Positions 1 through 7,728 of a DNA stretch of 64,000 bases are shown piece after piece; position 1 is the stretch's first letter; every line of letters starts with the position of its first letter. The notes below the pieces were generated by a model that was not told where the DNA came from, did no database searches, and saw only the letters and a program-made list of their open reading frames with translations. Source of the stretch: JBFWVR01 sp050246635 (lineage in GTDB: Bacteria; Acidobacteriota; Vicinamibacteria; Vicinamibacterales; UBA2999); NCBI GenBank assembly GCA_050246635.1, contig JBFWVR010000005.1, positions 1 through 64,000 on the forward strand, read 5' to 3'. The translations under genes were made by a program, and so were the position numbers.

Positions 1-71
1 AGACGTGCGCGCCGGGCGCTGATCTTCGTGTCAGGCTCGAAGCCTCGCGCACAACCAGCGTCCCGACGCGC

Positions 72-110
72 CTACTCAAGCGTCCCTGAGTAGACCCCGA
101 CCATCGGGGT
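72..110. other. Pair of adjacent small hairpins
   Basis: Two perfect 7-bp inverted repeats lie back to back: CTACTCA/TGAGTAG (72-78 and 87-93) and ACCCCGA/TCGGGGT (94-100 and 104-110). There is no T-tract on either strand. They lie downstream of the leftward gene at 279, so they may help end its transcript. Apart from these hairpins and the REP-like element at about 205-250, I see nothing in bases 1-278. Confidence 0.4.
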
Positions 111-204
111 AGGGGCAACATACAAGCACACGACGATCACGAAGCACGCGAAGGCGGCGGAGCGGCATCATCCGGGTCCACGTCCTGCGTACACTTCGTG
201 TCCT

Positions 205-250
205 TCGCCCCTCGACGACGCTCGGGGCGACCTGAGCGAAGTCGAAGGTC
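205..250. repeat. REP-like palindromic element
   Basis: This stretch contains GGGGCGACCTGAGCGAAGTC, the reverse-complement form of the motif (GACTGCGCTCAGGGTCGCCCC) that forms the 52-bp units at 32901-33108 and 37752-37803. It is therefore a diverged relative of that intergenic family. It lies just past the 3' end of the leftward gene at 279, the usual place for such elements. Confidence 0.55.
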
Positions 251-278
251 GTGAGCTTCGTGGCTGGAGTTCTCCTGC

Positions 279-1442
279 CTACCTGCCCCCGGGCGGCCGC
301 GGCACAGCCGTGCGACCGCCACCGGCGCCACCACTTCCGCCATCCGAGTAGCCGCCAGAGCTGACCGTCCCCGGCGACGATGAGCCGCCGGCCGCGCCAC
401 TGGTCGCGCCGGAGCCCCCGGGCCCGAACGGACCGGGTTCCGGATCGCGGCGCCTCACCTGTGTATAGCCGCGGCCGTTGACGGCGCGTCCGTCCACGAC
501 CGCGGCCGGCGTGCCGCCGCCTCCGCCACCGGGATCGATGATCACGACGCCCCCGCCGCCGTACGGCCCCCAGTAGTTCCCCCAGTACGAATACCCGAAC
601 GGGGCGTAGTAGTACGGGGACCAGTAGAACGCATCGGCGCCGATGAACGGCCACGGCGAGTCGTCGAAGGTCGTGGCCAGCGGCGTCGCCGACCGGCGAT
701 CGACGATGAAGCGGTCGGGGTACGAGATGGCGACCATCAGGTCGGTGATCGAGTCGGCGACGCCGGCGTCGTCCATGGCGAGCATCTGCCGTCCCGTCAG
801 CGCGAAGCGCGACCGCGACTCGACGAGGGCGGCCTGGACGGCGGCCGCCGGCAACAGGCGGCTCGCCTCGATCACGTCGTCGACATCGAGGCGCGCGCCC
901 CGTGCGCGCAGGCGGGTGGCCGTCGCCGCCGAGGGCACATAGCGCCGGACCCGCACGCTCTGCCGCCCGGCGCTGTCGACCGCCTGGACGTCGAGCCACA
1001 CTGGACCGGGCACGATGAACGAGAGCCCGGCGATGTGTTGCGTGGCTCCGCCGTCACAGGCGACGTCGCTCGTGGCGAAGACGCGTTGGCCGTCCGCGGA
1101 CCAGCGCACCTGGGTCGTGCCCGTGCATCCCTCGTCGGTCACGGGGCGCGACGTGCCGTCCGCGACGAGCGTCTCGGTGAGGGCCGGCTGCCCGGCCACG
1201 CGGGTGGCGAACACCGCGCCCTCGCTGGCCTGGCCGGTGCTGACGCACACCTCGGCGCCACGGGCGGCACCGGGGCCCGTCGCGGTGTCCTCGGTGAGCT
1301 GCCAGCAGCCCAGCCAGGGCTCCCAGCGGGTCGATGCCGGGGGGGCGGGCTGTGCGGCGGTCGCGGTGGCGGCGGCGAGCAGGGCTGCCGCGGCGATCCC
1401 GCTGCGGCGCGCCGACGAGCCGGGGTGAATGTGGGGCGTCAT
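279..1442 (-). CDS. Secreted hypothetical protein with Tyr/Trp and Gly-rich tail
   Basis: A 387-residue protein that I cannot assign to a family. The N-terminus (about residues 14-30, Ala-rich and hydrophobic) looks like a signal peptide, so export is likely. The middle part has a few cysteines and no catalytic motif I recognise. From about residue 270 there is an aromatic stretch (YWSPYYYAPFGYSYW) followed by Gly/Pro/Ser-rich low complexity to the end, as in surface-exposed or wall-associated proteins of this phylum. It ends 10 bp before the stop of the neighbouring outer-membrane gene on the same strand and may be co-transcribed with it. The function is unknown; codon use matches the flanks. 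Confidence 0.7.
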   Translation of the reverse strand: MTPHIHPGSSARRSGIAAAALLAAATATAAQPAPPASTRWEPWLGCWQLTEDTATGPGAARGAEVCVSTGQASEGAVFATRVAGQPALTETLVADGTSRPVTDEGCTGTTQVRWSADGQRVFATSDVACDGGATQHIAGLSFIVPGPVWLDVQAVDSAGRQSVRVRRYVPSAATATRLRARGARLDVDDVIEASRLLPAAAVQAALVESRSRFALTGRQMLAMDDAGVADSITDLMVAISYPDRFIVDRRSATPLATTFDDSPWPFIGADAFYWSPYYYAPFGYSYWGNYWGPYGGGGVVIIDPGGGGGGTPAAVVDGRAVNGRGYTQVRRRDPEPGPFGPGGSGATSGAAGGSSSPGTVSSGGYSDGGSGGAGGGRTAVPRPPGGR

Positions 1443-1452
1443 GGCAGCCTCC

Positions 1453-2271
1453 TCAGAAGACCAGCGTGACCCCGGTGCTCACGCGAAACCCGGAGAGGTC
1501 GATGGGCTCGAAGTCGACGAAGTCCTCGCCGAGGTCGGCGGCGGCCCACTGGTACTGTCCCTGCATCGAGAGATAGAGCCGGCGATAGAGCTGGATGTCG
1601 GCGCCCGCGATCGCGTGTACGCTCGGTGTCCAGCCGGTCGACCGGAAACGGCTCGAGAAGATCGAGAGGTCGACGAAGTCGACGAAGTCCCCGCCCTGCA
1701 CGAAGTCGTACCACACCACGCCCCCGCCGGCGCCGAGGTACGGCACGACGCGTGACGGCACCCAGGCGAAGCGGCTCACGTTGCGGCCGCGGGGCGCCAG
1801 GGTATAGCGCACGCCCCCCTGCACCGCGCGCGTCGTCAGGGTCGTGGTCTGTTCGATCGGGAGCAGCTGGTTGTCGACGAAGTCGCGGTACTCGGACAGG
1901 TGCGAGACCTTGCTGATGTTGAAGCCGACGACGGCCTCCAGGTGATTCGAGAGCGGGAAGGCCAGATCGGCATCGAACGCGGGGGCATTGAAGTCGCCCT
2001 TGTCGATCGTGAGCTGCTCGGTGACGAAGTCGAACAGGTCGCTGCCCGCGCCGGCGAACAGCCACCCGCCGCGCAGGCTGATCGCGGCGTGTGGGCGTGC
2101 GAAGAAGAAGTCGGGCTGGTTGAGTGGAACGCCTGCGGGTTGCGCCTCAGGCGCAGGACGGTCCTGGCCGTCAGCTGCGGCGGCGAGGGCGGGCTGGACG
2201 AACGCGCCGCCCAGCAGGAACAACGACACGAGGGCCGCGCGACCGACGACGGACGTGCCGAGAGGGCGCAT
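1453..2271 (-). CDS. Outer-membrane beta-barrel protein
   Basis: Predicted 272-residue outer-membrane protein. I chose the ATG at 2271 because it is followed at once by a good signal peptide (short basic start, LVSLFLLGGAFVQPALA). The longer frame starting at 2433 adds only non-signal residues. The body alternates polar and aromatic residues, as expected for beta-strands, and the chain ends in ...STGVTLVF, a C-terminal Phe typical of barrels inserted by the BAM machinery. Short Asp-Phe-Val-Asp motifs recur in predicted loops (such as DFVDFVD and EDFVDFE). It probably precedes the 279-1442 gene in one leftward transcript. The substrate is unknown. Confidence 0.75.
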   Translation of the reverse strand: MRPLGTSVVGRAALVSLFLLGGAFVQPALAAAADGQDRPAPEAQPAGVPLNQPDFFFARPHAAISLRGGWLFAGAGSDLFDFVTEQLTIDKGDFNAPAFDADLAFPLSNHLEAVVGFNISKVSHLSEYRDFVDNQLLPIEQTTTLTTRAVQGGVRYTLAPRGRNVSRFAWVPSRVVPYLGAGGGVVWYDFVQGGDFVDFVDLSIFSSRFRSTGWTPSVHAIAGADIQLYRRLYLSMQGQYQWAAADLGEDFVDFEPIDLSGFRVSTGVTLVF

Positions 2272-2452
2272 GGGCAGACCTCCGATGCCGGGGGTATCCA
2301 GCGTACAGCAAGGCCGGGGCCATCGGGAGGACGGACGGGCCCAGAGCGAGGCACGGAGGCTGCGCGTGCGATTGAGGATTGAAGAGTGCAGATTGATGAT
2401 TGCCACGTGTCCCCCGGCGAGGACGCGTGTCACTTGATCGGGACGTCGCGCG

Positions 2453-3118
2453 TCAGGAGCGTTCGAAGAGGCCGTTCGTGACCGCGTATCGAACGAGCTC
2501 CGCCGTGTTCCGGAGTTCGAGCTTCTCCTGGATGCGGGCCTTGTAGGTGCTGACCGTCTTGGCGCTCACGCCGAGCCGGCTGGCAATCTCGCTGGTGCGC
2601 GCGCCGCTGCCGAGGAGCCGGAGCACCTCCCGTTCGCGCGGCGAGAGCAGGCCGCCGGCCGGGCGGGGCCGGGAGAGCGTCTGGACGAGGCGGTCCGCCA
2701 CGCGGCTGGACACGTAACGCTCGCCCTTCAGGGCGTGGCGCACGGCTTCCACCAGCGCCGTGGACGGCTGGTGTTTGGCGACGAAGCCACTCGCCCCGGC
2801 TCCGAGGGTGGCGACGGCGAACTGCTCCTCGGGGAACATCGTGAAGACGACGATCGGCAGGCGCGGCTGCTGCGCGTGCAGCAGGCGGAGCTGTTCGATG
2901 CCGTCGCCGTCGGGCATCGAGAGGTCGAGGATCAGGACATCCCAATGGCGGGACTCGGCGAGCACCCGCAGCTCACGAAACGAGCCCGCCTCGCCCGTCG
3001 CACCCAGCGCGAGATGTTCTGCCAGCAGCCGCAGCACGCCGTGCCGCACGATGCCGTGGTCGTCGGCCACGAGCACCGCGAAGCCGCCCCCGGAAGGGCT
3101 GGGCCTCGTGGCGGTCAT
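2453..3118 (-). CDS. NarL/FixJ-family response regulator
   Basis: A 221-residue transcriptional regulator. An N-terminal receiver domain (about residues 13-130) has the acidic pocket at D19-D20 and the phospho-acceptor Asp65 in LILDLSMPD. A C-terminal LuxR/GerE helix-turn-helix (about 155-215) contains SPREREVLRLL and the recognition region ASRLGVSAKTVSTYK. Its start overlaps by ATGA the end of a frame that encodes only the last residues of a histidine kinase, so the regulator has apparently lost its co-translated partner. It must now be driven by another kinase or by a small phosphodonor, or be an orphan. Confidence 0.9.
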   Translation of the reverse strand: MTATRPSPSGGGFAVLVADDHGIVRHGVLRLLAEHLALGATGEAGSFRELRVLAESRHWDVLILDLSMPDGDGIEQLRLLHAQQPRLPIVVFTMFPEEQFAVATLGAGASGFVAKHQPSTALVEAVRHALKGERYVSSRVADRLVQTLSRPRPAGGLLSPREREVLRLLGSGARTSEIASRLGVSAKTVSTYKARIQEKLELRNTAELVRYAVTNGLFERS

Positions 3119-3270
3119 GGCTGTGCTCCCGCGTCGGCATCCACGGGGAGCGGCAGTCGCATCCGGATGGTGGTGCCGGTTCCCTCACGGCTCGTCACCA
3201 TCAGCACACCGAGACACTCGCCCTCGACCAGCATCGGGACACTTGTCCCTGTAATCGGCACAGGGGGGGG
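3115..3270 (-). pseudogene. C-terminal stub of a sensor histidine kinase
   Basis: The frame that overlaps the regulator start by 4 bp ends with LGVLMVTSREGTGTTIRMRL and then PLP. This is the characteristic last strand of a HATPase_c domain (G-x-G-T-T-I-x-M-x-L-P). No H-box, N-box or G1 box can be found upstream in any leftward frame, and from about 3270 to 3620 the sequence is Pro/Arg-rich without recognisable domain. I read this as the remnant of the cognate kinase after an internal deletion. Confidence 0.6.
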
Positions 3271-3708
3271 CTTCCTCGAACGCCTGGTCGGGGCCGCCCC
3301 CCGGGGCCGCCCCTCGAGTGCCCGGGTGAGCAGAGGCTCGCCAGTGATGCGGGCGAGCCCGGCGGACCGGATGTCCGATCCGCGCCGGCCGGGGGCGGCC
3401 GCGTGCCTGGCGTTGCGGCGTTGGGCGCGGCCACGGGGCGTGAGATCGAGGGCGAGGCTCGCGGGCGTCGCGGCCGGGGCCGCGGCATCACGGAATGGGA
3501 TCTGATCAGGCGGACCGTCGGGCAGCAGCATCGTCCTGAGGGAGGCAGACGGTGGCCGGTCGCGGTGGGGCCGATGCGCCCCGAACCGCGTGGGGACGGG
3601 TCACATCGAGTGTAGCGCCATGTCCGACATTGGTCCGTCGGCGGTCGGCGGGCGACGTTGTCAGCAGGATCCGATGACGGAAGCGGCCACCACGGGGCAG
3701 GGCCTGCA

Positions 3709-4053
3709 TCAAGTGAGCGGAATGGCGCCGAGGTCGTCGAGGGTCCACCCGTAGCGCAGCAGGTGGGCCTGCACTTGTCGGGTGGTTTCGAAGGGCGGCA
3801 GGAGGGAACGGTCGATCCAGCGGTCGAGGGTTTCCGGGGAGAGCACCAGTTGGGCTTCGATGACACGCACGGTCCGCACGGAGGTTCTGGTCACCTGGAG
3901 GCTGGCCACCCAGCCCGCGCCGTCCCAGACGAACGGCGACTGGACCGCATGGGTCGCGACGCCGTCCTTCCAGAAGAGCAGGGCCCCGGTGATCGTCCAC
4001 TCCGGCGTGGGAGGCGGTGCGGCGAGGTGCGTGGCGGCGCCGGCGGCCATCAT
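3709..4053 (-). CDS. Hypothetical protein, possibly second half of a frameshifted gene
   Basis: An unrecognised protein of about 114 residues, beginning at the ATG whose last bases overlap the stop of the upstream frame (ATGA). The C-terminal part is protein-like (LLFWKDGVATHAVQSPFVWD, later LDRWIDRSLLPPF and YGWTLDDLG). The first 25 residues before it are low-complexity Ala/Pro. Together with the upstream frame (4050-4397) it could be either two coupled genes or one gene split by a single frameshift near 4100. No family is recognised. Confidence 0.4.
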   Translation of the reverse strand: MMAAGAATHLAAPPPTPEWTITGALLFWKDGVATHAVQSPFVWDGAGWVASLQVTRTSVRTVRVIEAQLVLSPETLDRWIDRSLLPPFETTRQVQAHLLRYGWTLDDLGAIPLT

Positions 4054-4397
4054 GCCACGCGGACCCGGAGGCGAAGGCGCACACCCGGACGGCCGTGGCG
4101 GCCCCGCCGACGCGGCGCGCGGTGACGCCATCCGTCGGTCGTCCAGCGGTACACCGCGCTGTCAGGTCCGGTCGGCGCCGTCCGCCACCAGGCCTCGAGC
4201 GCAGCATCCAGGGTTGCCAGGAAGGCGCTGGTGTCGGGGCCGGGCGGCGCGACCGGAAGGGGGAGCGACTCCAGCCGGGCATCCATCATCCGGACGAAGC
4301 GCTCGATATCGGCGTCGATCTCCGGGGTGGGCCCCGGGACCGGTACATGCGCCCACCGACCGAAGATGCTGCCTGGGCGAGTGCGGACCGGCCACAT
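4050..4397 (-). CDS. Hypothetical protein, possibly first half of a frameshifted gene
   Basis: A 115-residue frame whose first 75 residues look like a real amphipathic protein (DADIERFVRMMDARLESLPL, TLDAALEAWWRTAP, TDGW). The last 25 are Arg/Gly-rich and look like read-through in a wrong frame. The protein-like part of the downstream frame picks up where this one becomes poor. That pattern favours a frameshift in a single gene of about 210-230 residues, although an ATGA junction also allows two coupled genes. Function unknown. Confidence 0.4.
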   Translation of the reverse strand: MWPVRTRPGSIFGRWAHVPVPGPTPEIDADIERFVRMMDARLESLPLPVAPPGPDTSAFLATLDAALEAWWRTAPTGPDSAVYRWTTDGWRHRAPRRRGRHGRPGVRLRLRVRVA

Positions 4398-4658
4398 GGT
4401 TCAGGACACCCCCGTCTGGAGCCGTCTGGCTGATACACACCCCGGGGGAGGCGTGCACACGTATCAAAACGATGCGCGGATTATGGGCCCCCCGAGGCGG
4501 ACTGTCAGTCCGTATCTGGATGGCATCATCTGTCAGTTGTATCTTACAGGATACGTATCGAAACGGCACGCCGGATCCGACGGTCGTGACGGGCACGACG
4601 GCTTCGGATTGCCGATTGAAGCGCCGCCCTGGACTTGCGGAATCGGCTGATTGGCCCG
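4398..4658. promoter_or_regulatory. Intergenic region with paired direct repeats
   Basis: There is no gene here. It holds two copies of ACGTATCRAAACG (4459-4471 and 4553-4565, 94 bp apart) and two copies of CTGTCAGTYNGTATCT (from 4502 and from 4530, 28 bp apart). The stretch is less GC-rich than the flanks and lies upstream of the leftward frame starting at 4397, so a regulator-binding region is plausible. The regulator is unknown. Confidence 0.35.
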
Positions 4659-6680
4659 TCAATCGGGGCGGACCTGAATCGTCGTCTCCCGGTGGAGCGG
4701 CTCATTGGCGCCGGGCAGCTGCAGGGTGATGGTCAGACCGTAGGTCCCGGGGGGCAGGCCGAGCAGATCCAGCGTTGGCTGGCAGCGAACCGCGTCGTGC
4801 TCGCCGGGAGTCGTGGGCTGCGTGAGGCTGCCGTGGCGGGTGCCCCGCGCGTCGACGACCTCGAGGGTGCACGTCGGGATCCCGGTCGCCGGCTGGCCCC
4901 TGCCGGCGCGACCCGGATAGGCCTCGACGAACAGCGCGAGCTGTTCGTCCGGCCCGAACTGGCGCACGGCGCTCGGGAGCGCCGGCAGGAGCCCGCGGAC
5001 GCTGGCCGTCCTGCGATCGAGCGCCACGCGCAGTCCCTCACGCGACGAGGTCAGGAGGATCGAGCTGGCACGCGGGTCGTCGTCTCCGAAGTCGGGCACG
5101 TCGAGATCAAGCGCCACCGATCCTGCGCGGCCCCCCTCGCGCTCCCGCGCCGCGACCCGAATCCGGTAGCGGCCCCGGCCGACCGACAGGTCGAAGATCA
5201 GGCGGACGCCGCGCGTCGTCACCTCGGCCACGCGGCCGGGCCGCAATCGGAGCTCGCTCGCTCCCGTGTCGCGATCGCGGGCCCGGCCGGAGCTGTCGAT
5301 TGCGAGGACCCAGTACTCGATCGTCTCGCGTCCGCGATCGCTGAACGCCAGGTCGCCGCCGTCGATGTCCACCACGACCAGTGCCCGCGCATCGTCCTTG
5401 CCTTTCCGCAACACGGCCGCCTGCGCGTGCAGTCCGAGCCCGGGGACGGGGAGCGGGCTCGAGAGCAGCTCGTCGGCCTTGGTCGGCTGGGCCGTCTTCT
5501 TCGACGGCTTCTCGATGACGTAGCTGCGACGCGCACGCACGTCCAGCCCGTCCCGCCTGACGGAGACGCGCAGCTGGCGCGTCCTGCCGTCGCGGGCGGT
5601 ATTGGCCGGGTAGTAGGCGAGATGGTAGTACGACGAGCTGGCCTGCACGATCCGGGAGAAGCCTTCCCGCAGTCCATTGGTGTTGACGACCGCCACGCCG
5701 CCGGTTTCGGCGGCCAGGCTGGCGAGGCTCTCGATCGGCGTGACGCCCAGCGGCTTGAAGTTGACGTCGGTGGTTCGCGGCGCCAGCAGCTCGCCCCTGA
5801 TCACGCCGGTCATGATGTCCTGCTCATCGTCCTTCGCGCCGGTCAGTCCCGCCGGGTCCACCACGTGTATGACGACGTTGTTGGCCGCGGCCCGGGCGAG
5901 CATCTGCCTGACACGGCTGTCGGAGCGCGTGCCTTTCAGGTCTGCCAGGCCGTGTGCCTCACTCACCAGCACGATCGCCCGGCGGGGGCCGGCCAGGCGG
6001 CCCAGGGCCGTGACGGCGTTGTCCAGCGTGTCGAGCCACCGGGAGTTGTTGTGGCCCGCCGTGCCATCGGGCACGAACATGCCGGTGGGGCCATCGGCCA
6101 CCAGGTTCTCGGTGGGGACCGGCACGCCGCGGCCCATGAACCGCTCCACGGCCTGCAGCAGCCGCTCGCGGTCGGTCGTGAAGTCCTGCGCGGCGGATTC
6201 CGTACCCGCGAACACCACCGCCGCGCTGTCCCCCGGGGCCATGCCCTCCCGGATGAACCCGGCGACTGCCTCCCGGACGCGCCCGGTGCGATGCGCCCGC
6301 GTGAGCAGGTCGTCCAGGATGAAGACGTAGGCGCGCGGCGGCGCGGTGTCCGCGACGTTGCTGGCGACCTCGGGGGGCGGGAAGACCACCGGCTCCGGTG
6401 CGTCGTCCGCGAGCGGCTCCGGCATCGGGATGTCGATGAGCTCCGCGCTGTCGAGCGCCTGCGGCACGCCGTCCTCGCGGACGACGAAGTCGTCCCTCGT
6501 GAGGCCACGCACGGGGTGGCCGTCACGATCCGTGACCGTGACGTCCAGCTCGACGAGAGTCGTGTCGGCGGTGAAGATGGGCTGCTGGCCCGTGCGGGAG
6601 GCCGCGGCGTGCGGACTCGCACCGAGCGCGAGGCACAGCGCGAACAGGACGGTGCCGGGGGGCACGACGTGGTGCGGCAC
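4659..6680 (-). CDS. VWFA-related secreted protein (TIGR03436 type)
   Basis: A 673-residue protein of the VWFA-related family that is greatly expanded in Acidobacteriota. After a signal peptide (about 1-27) comes the family's opening segment (TLVELDVTVTDRDGHPVRGL, then DDFVVREDGVPQ), followed by a von Willebrand factor A-like domain (about 115-330; VFILDDLLT, AIVLVSEAHG, VVIHVVDPAGL). The classical MIDAS DxSxS is replaced by DDLLT, so metal-dependent ligand binding may be weak or altered. The second half is beta-rich and has no domain I can name. It is probably an exported binding or scaffold protein. A decayed VWA fragment of related type occurs at 31947-32134. Confidence 0.85.
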   Translation of the reverse strand: MPHHVVPPGTVLFALCLALGASPHAAASRTGQQPIFTADTTLVELDVTVTDRDGHPVRGLTRDDFVVREDGVPQALDSAELIDIPMPEPLADDAPEPVVFPPPEVASNVADTAPPRAYVFILDDLLTRAHRTGRVREAVAGFIREGMAPGDSAAVVFAGTESAAQDFTTDRERLLQAVERFMGRGVPVPTENLVADGPTGMFVPDGTAGHNNSRWLDTLDNAVTALGRLAGPRRAIVLVSEAHGLADLKGTRSDSRVRQMLARAAANNVVIHVVDPAGLTGAKDDEQDIMTGVIRGELLAPRTTDVNFKPLGVTPIESLASLAAETGGVAVVNTNGLREGFSRIVQASSSYYHLAYYPANTARDGRTRQLRVSVRRDGLDVRARRSYVIEKPSKKTAQPTKADELLSSPLPVPGLGLHAQAAVLRKGKDDARALVVVDIDGGDLAFSDRGRETIEYWVLAIDSSGRARDRDTGASELRLRPGRVAEVTTRGVRLIFDLSVGRGRYRIRVAAREREGGRAGSVALDLDVPDFGDDDPRASSILLTSSREGLRVALDRRTASVRGLLPALPSAVRQFGPDEQLALFVEAYPGRAGRGQPATGIPTCTLEVVDARGTRHGSLTQPTTPGEHDAVRCQPTLDLLGLPPGTYGLTITLQLPGANEPLHRETTIQVRPD

Positions 6681-6808
6681 GGAACCTCCTGAGGAAATGG
6701 ATTGTAGATCGTCATCCCTGTGACACGCTTCCCGGTTGCATGCCGGCGTCGCCCTTCGTACGCTGGGAGACTGCAGTCACACCACCCCTCTTTCAGGAGC
6801 ACACCCGT

Positions 6809-7444
6809 ATGAGCCTTCAACTGGGAGACGTTGCGCCGGATTTCACGGCCGAGACTACGCAGGGCCCCCTCAACTTCCACGAGTGGAAGGGCGCCGACTG
6901 GGCCGTGCTCTTCTCGCACCCCAAGGACTTCACGCCCGTCTGCACGACCGAACTCGGCACGGTGGCCAAGCTCCTGCCGGAGTTCCAGAAGCGCAAGACG
7001 AAGGTCATCGGCCTCAGCGTGGACCCCACCGACTCGCACACGAAGTGGCTCACCGACATCAAGGACGTGACGGGCGGGGAGGTGACCTACCCGGTCATCG
7101 CCGACCACGACAAGGCCGTCGCGACGAAGTACGGCATGATCCACCCGAACGCGAGCGACACGATGACCGTACGCTCCGTCTTCGTGATCGGCCCCGACAA
7201 CAAGATCAAGCTGACGCTCACCTACCCGGCGAGCACCGGCCGCAACTTCCTCGAGATCCTGCGCGTGATCGACTCGCTGCAGCTCACCAGCGAGTTCCCG
7301 GTGGCGACGCCCGCCGACTGGAAGCCGGGCGAGGAGGTCATCATCGCCAACAGCCTGAACGACGACCAGGCGCGCGAGCGGTTCCCGGCCGGCTTCGTGA
7401 CCAAGAAGCCGTACCTGCGCGTGACCCCGCAGCCGCGTTCGTGA
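6809..7444 (+). CDS. 1-Cys peroxiredoxin (Prx6 family)
   Basis: A 211-residue thiol peroxidase that reduces hydrogen peroxide and organic peroxides in the cytoplasm. The ATG at 6809 is preceded by CAGGAG (6794-6799) and starts directly with the Prx fold (LGDVAPDFTAETTQGPLNF). The active site HPKDFTPVCTTE places the peroxidatic Cys at residue 45 with Thr42. No second cysteine serves as resolving residue, and the long C-terminal arm with ATPADWKPGEEVIIANS is the Prx6 dimer domain. Family length is normal (about 210-220). It is a single gene, divergent from the VWFA gene and followed by the thr promoter. Confidence 0.95.
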   Translation: MSLQLGDVAPDFTAETTQGPLNFHEWKGADWAVLFSHPKDFTPVCTTELGTVAKLLPEFQKRKTKVIGLSVDPTDSHTKWLTDIKDVTGGEVTYPVIADHDKAVATKYGMIHPNASDTMTVRSVFVIGPDNKIKLTLTYPASTGRNFLEILRVIDSLQLTSEFPVATPADWKPGEEVIIANSLNDDQARERFPAGFVTKKPYLRVTPQPRS

Positions 7445-7464
7445 GCGTATGACACATCGCGGGG

Positions 7465-7494
7465 TTGCACGCTCCGCGCCCGGATCGCTATAAC
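7465..7494 (+). promoter_or_regulatory. Sigma70-type promoter of the thr operon
   Basis: The -35 TTGCAC (7465-7470) and -10 TATAAC (7489-7494) are separated by 18 bp. Transcription should start at about 7501, only a few bases before the leader peptide ATG at 7505, so the leader would be translated from an almost leaderless transcript. Confidence 0.7.
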
Positions 7495-7504
7495 AGGTCT
7501 CACG

Positions 7505-7618
7505 ATGTTCGCTGCGTTCCACCCGCTCACCGCCACCACCGTCACCGGCATGCCGATGTGCCGAATGACGACCCGTGCGTGGCCGGATGACCGGGGACCG
7601 TGCGAACGCCGACGCTGA
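7505..7618 (+). CDS. thrL: Threonine-operon leader peptide
   Basis: A short frame of 37 codons from the ATG at 7505 to TGA at 7616-7618. Six codons are for Thr, four of them within residues 9-14 (LTATTVTG), plus TT at 22-23. Three are for Met (16, 18, 21), also an aspartate-family amino acid. It lies between a strong promoter and an intrinsic terminator that precede homoserine dehydrogenase, the arrangement of E. coli thrL. Known attenuators of this kind let ribosome stalling at scarce Thr-tRNA block terminator formation. The match here is in layout and codon content, not in sequence. I did not find an obvious antiterminator pairing by eye. Confidence 0.7.
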   Translation: MFAAFHPLTATTVTGMPMCRMTTRAWPDDRGPCERRR

Positions 7619-7649
7619 CGCGTCATCGCCCACACCCACTGACATCCGA

Positions 7650-7679
7650 GCCCGCCGGTCCTCACCGGCGGGCTTTTTT
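7650..7679 (+). terminator. Intrinsic terminator / attenuator before hom
   Basis: A perfect 9-bp stem (GCCCGCCGG 7650-7658 with CCGGCGGGC 7665-7673), a 6-nt loop and six T (7674-7679). It lies 31 nt after the leader peptide stop and 50 nt before the hom start, so it must be read through for hom-thrC expression. Confidence 0.9.
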
Positions 7680-7728
7680 CGTTTGCGCGCGGGCCCCCCG
7701 GCCGCCGCGGACAGGAAGGTCGTCTTTC

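Noticed and set aside
4635..6692. 685-residue rightward frame opposite the VWFA gene
   Set aside because: Antisense of a gene with signal peptide and family motifs; composition is low-complexity Arg/Gly/Ala.
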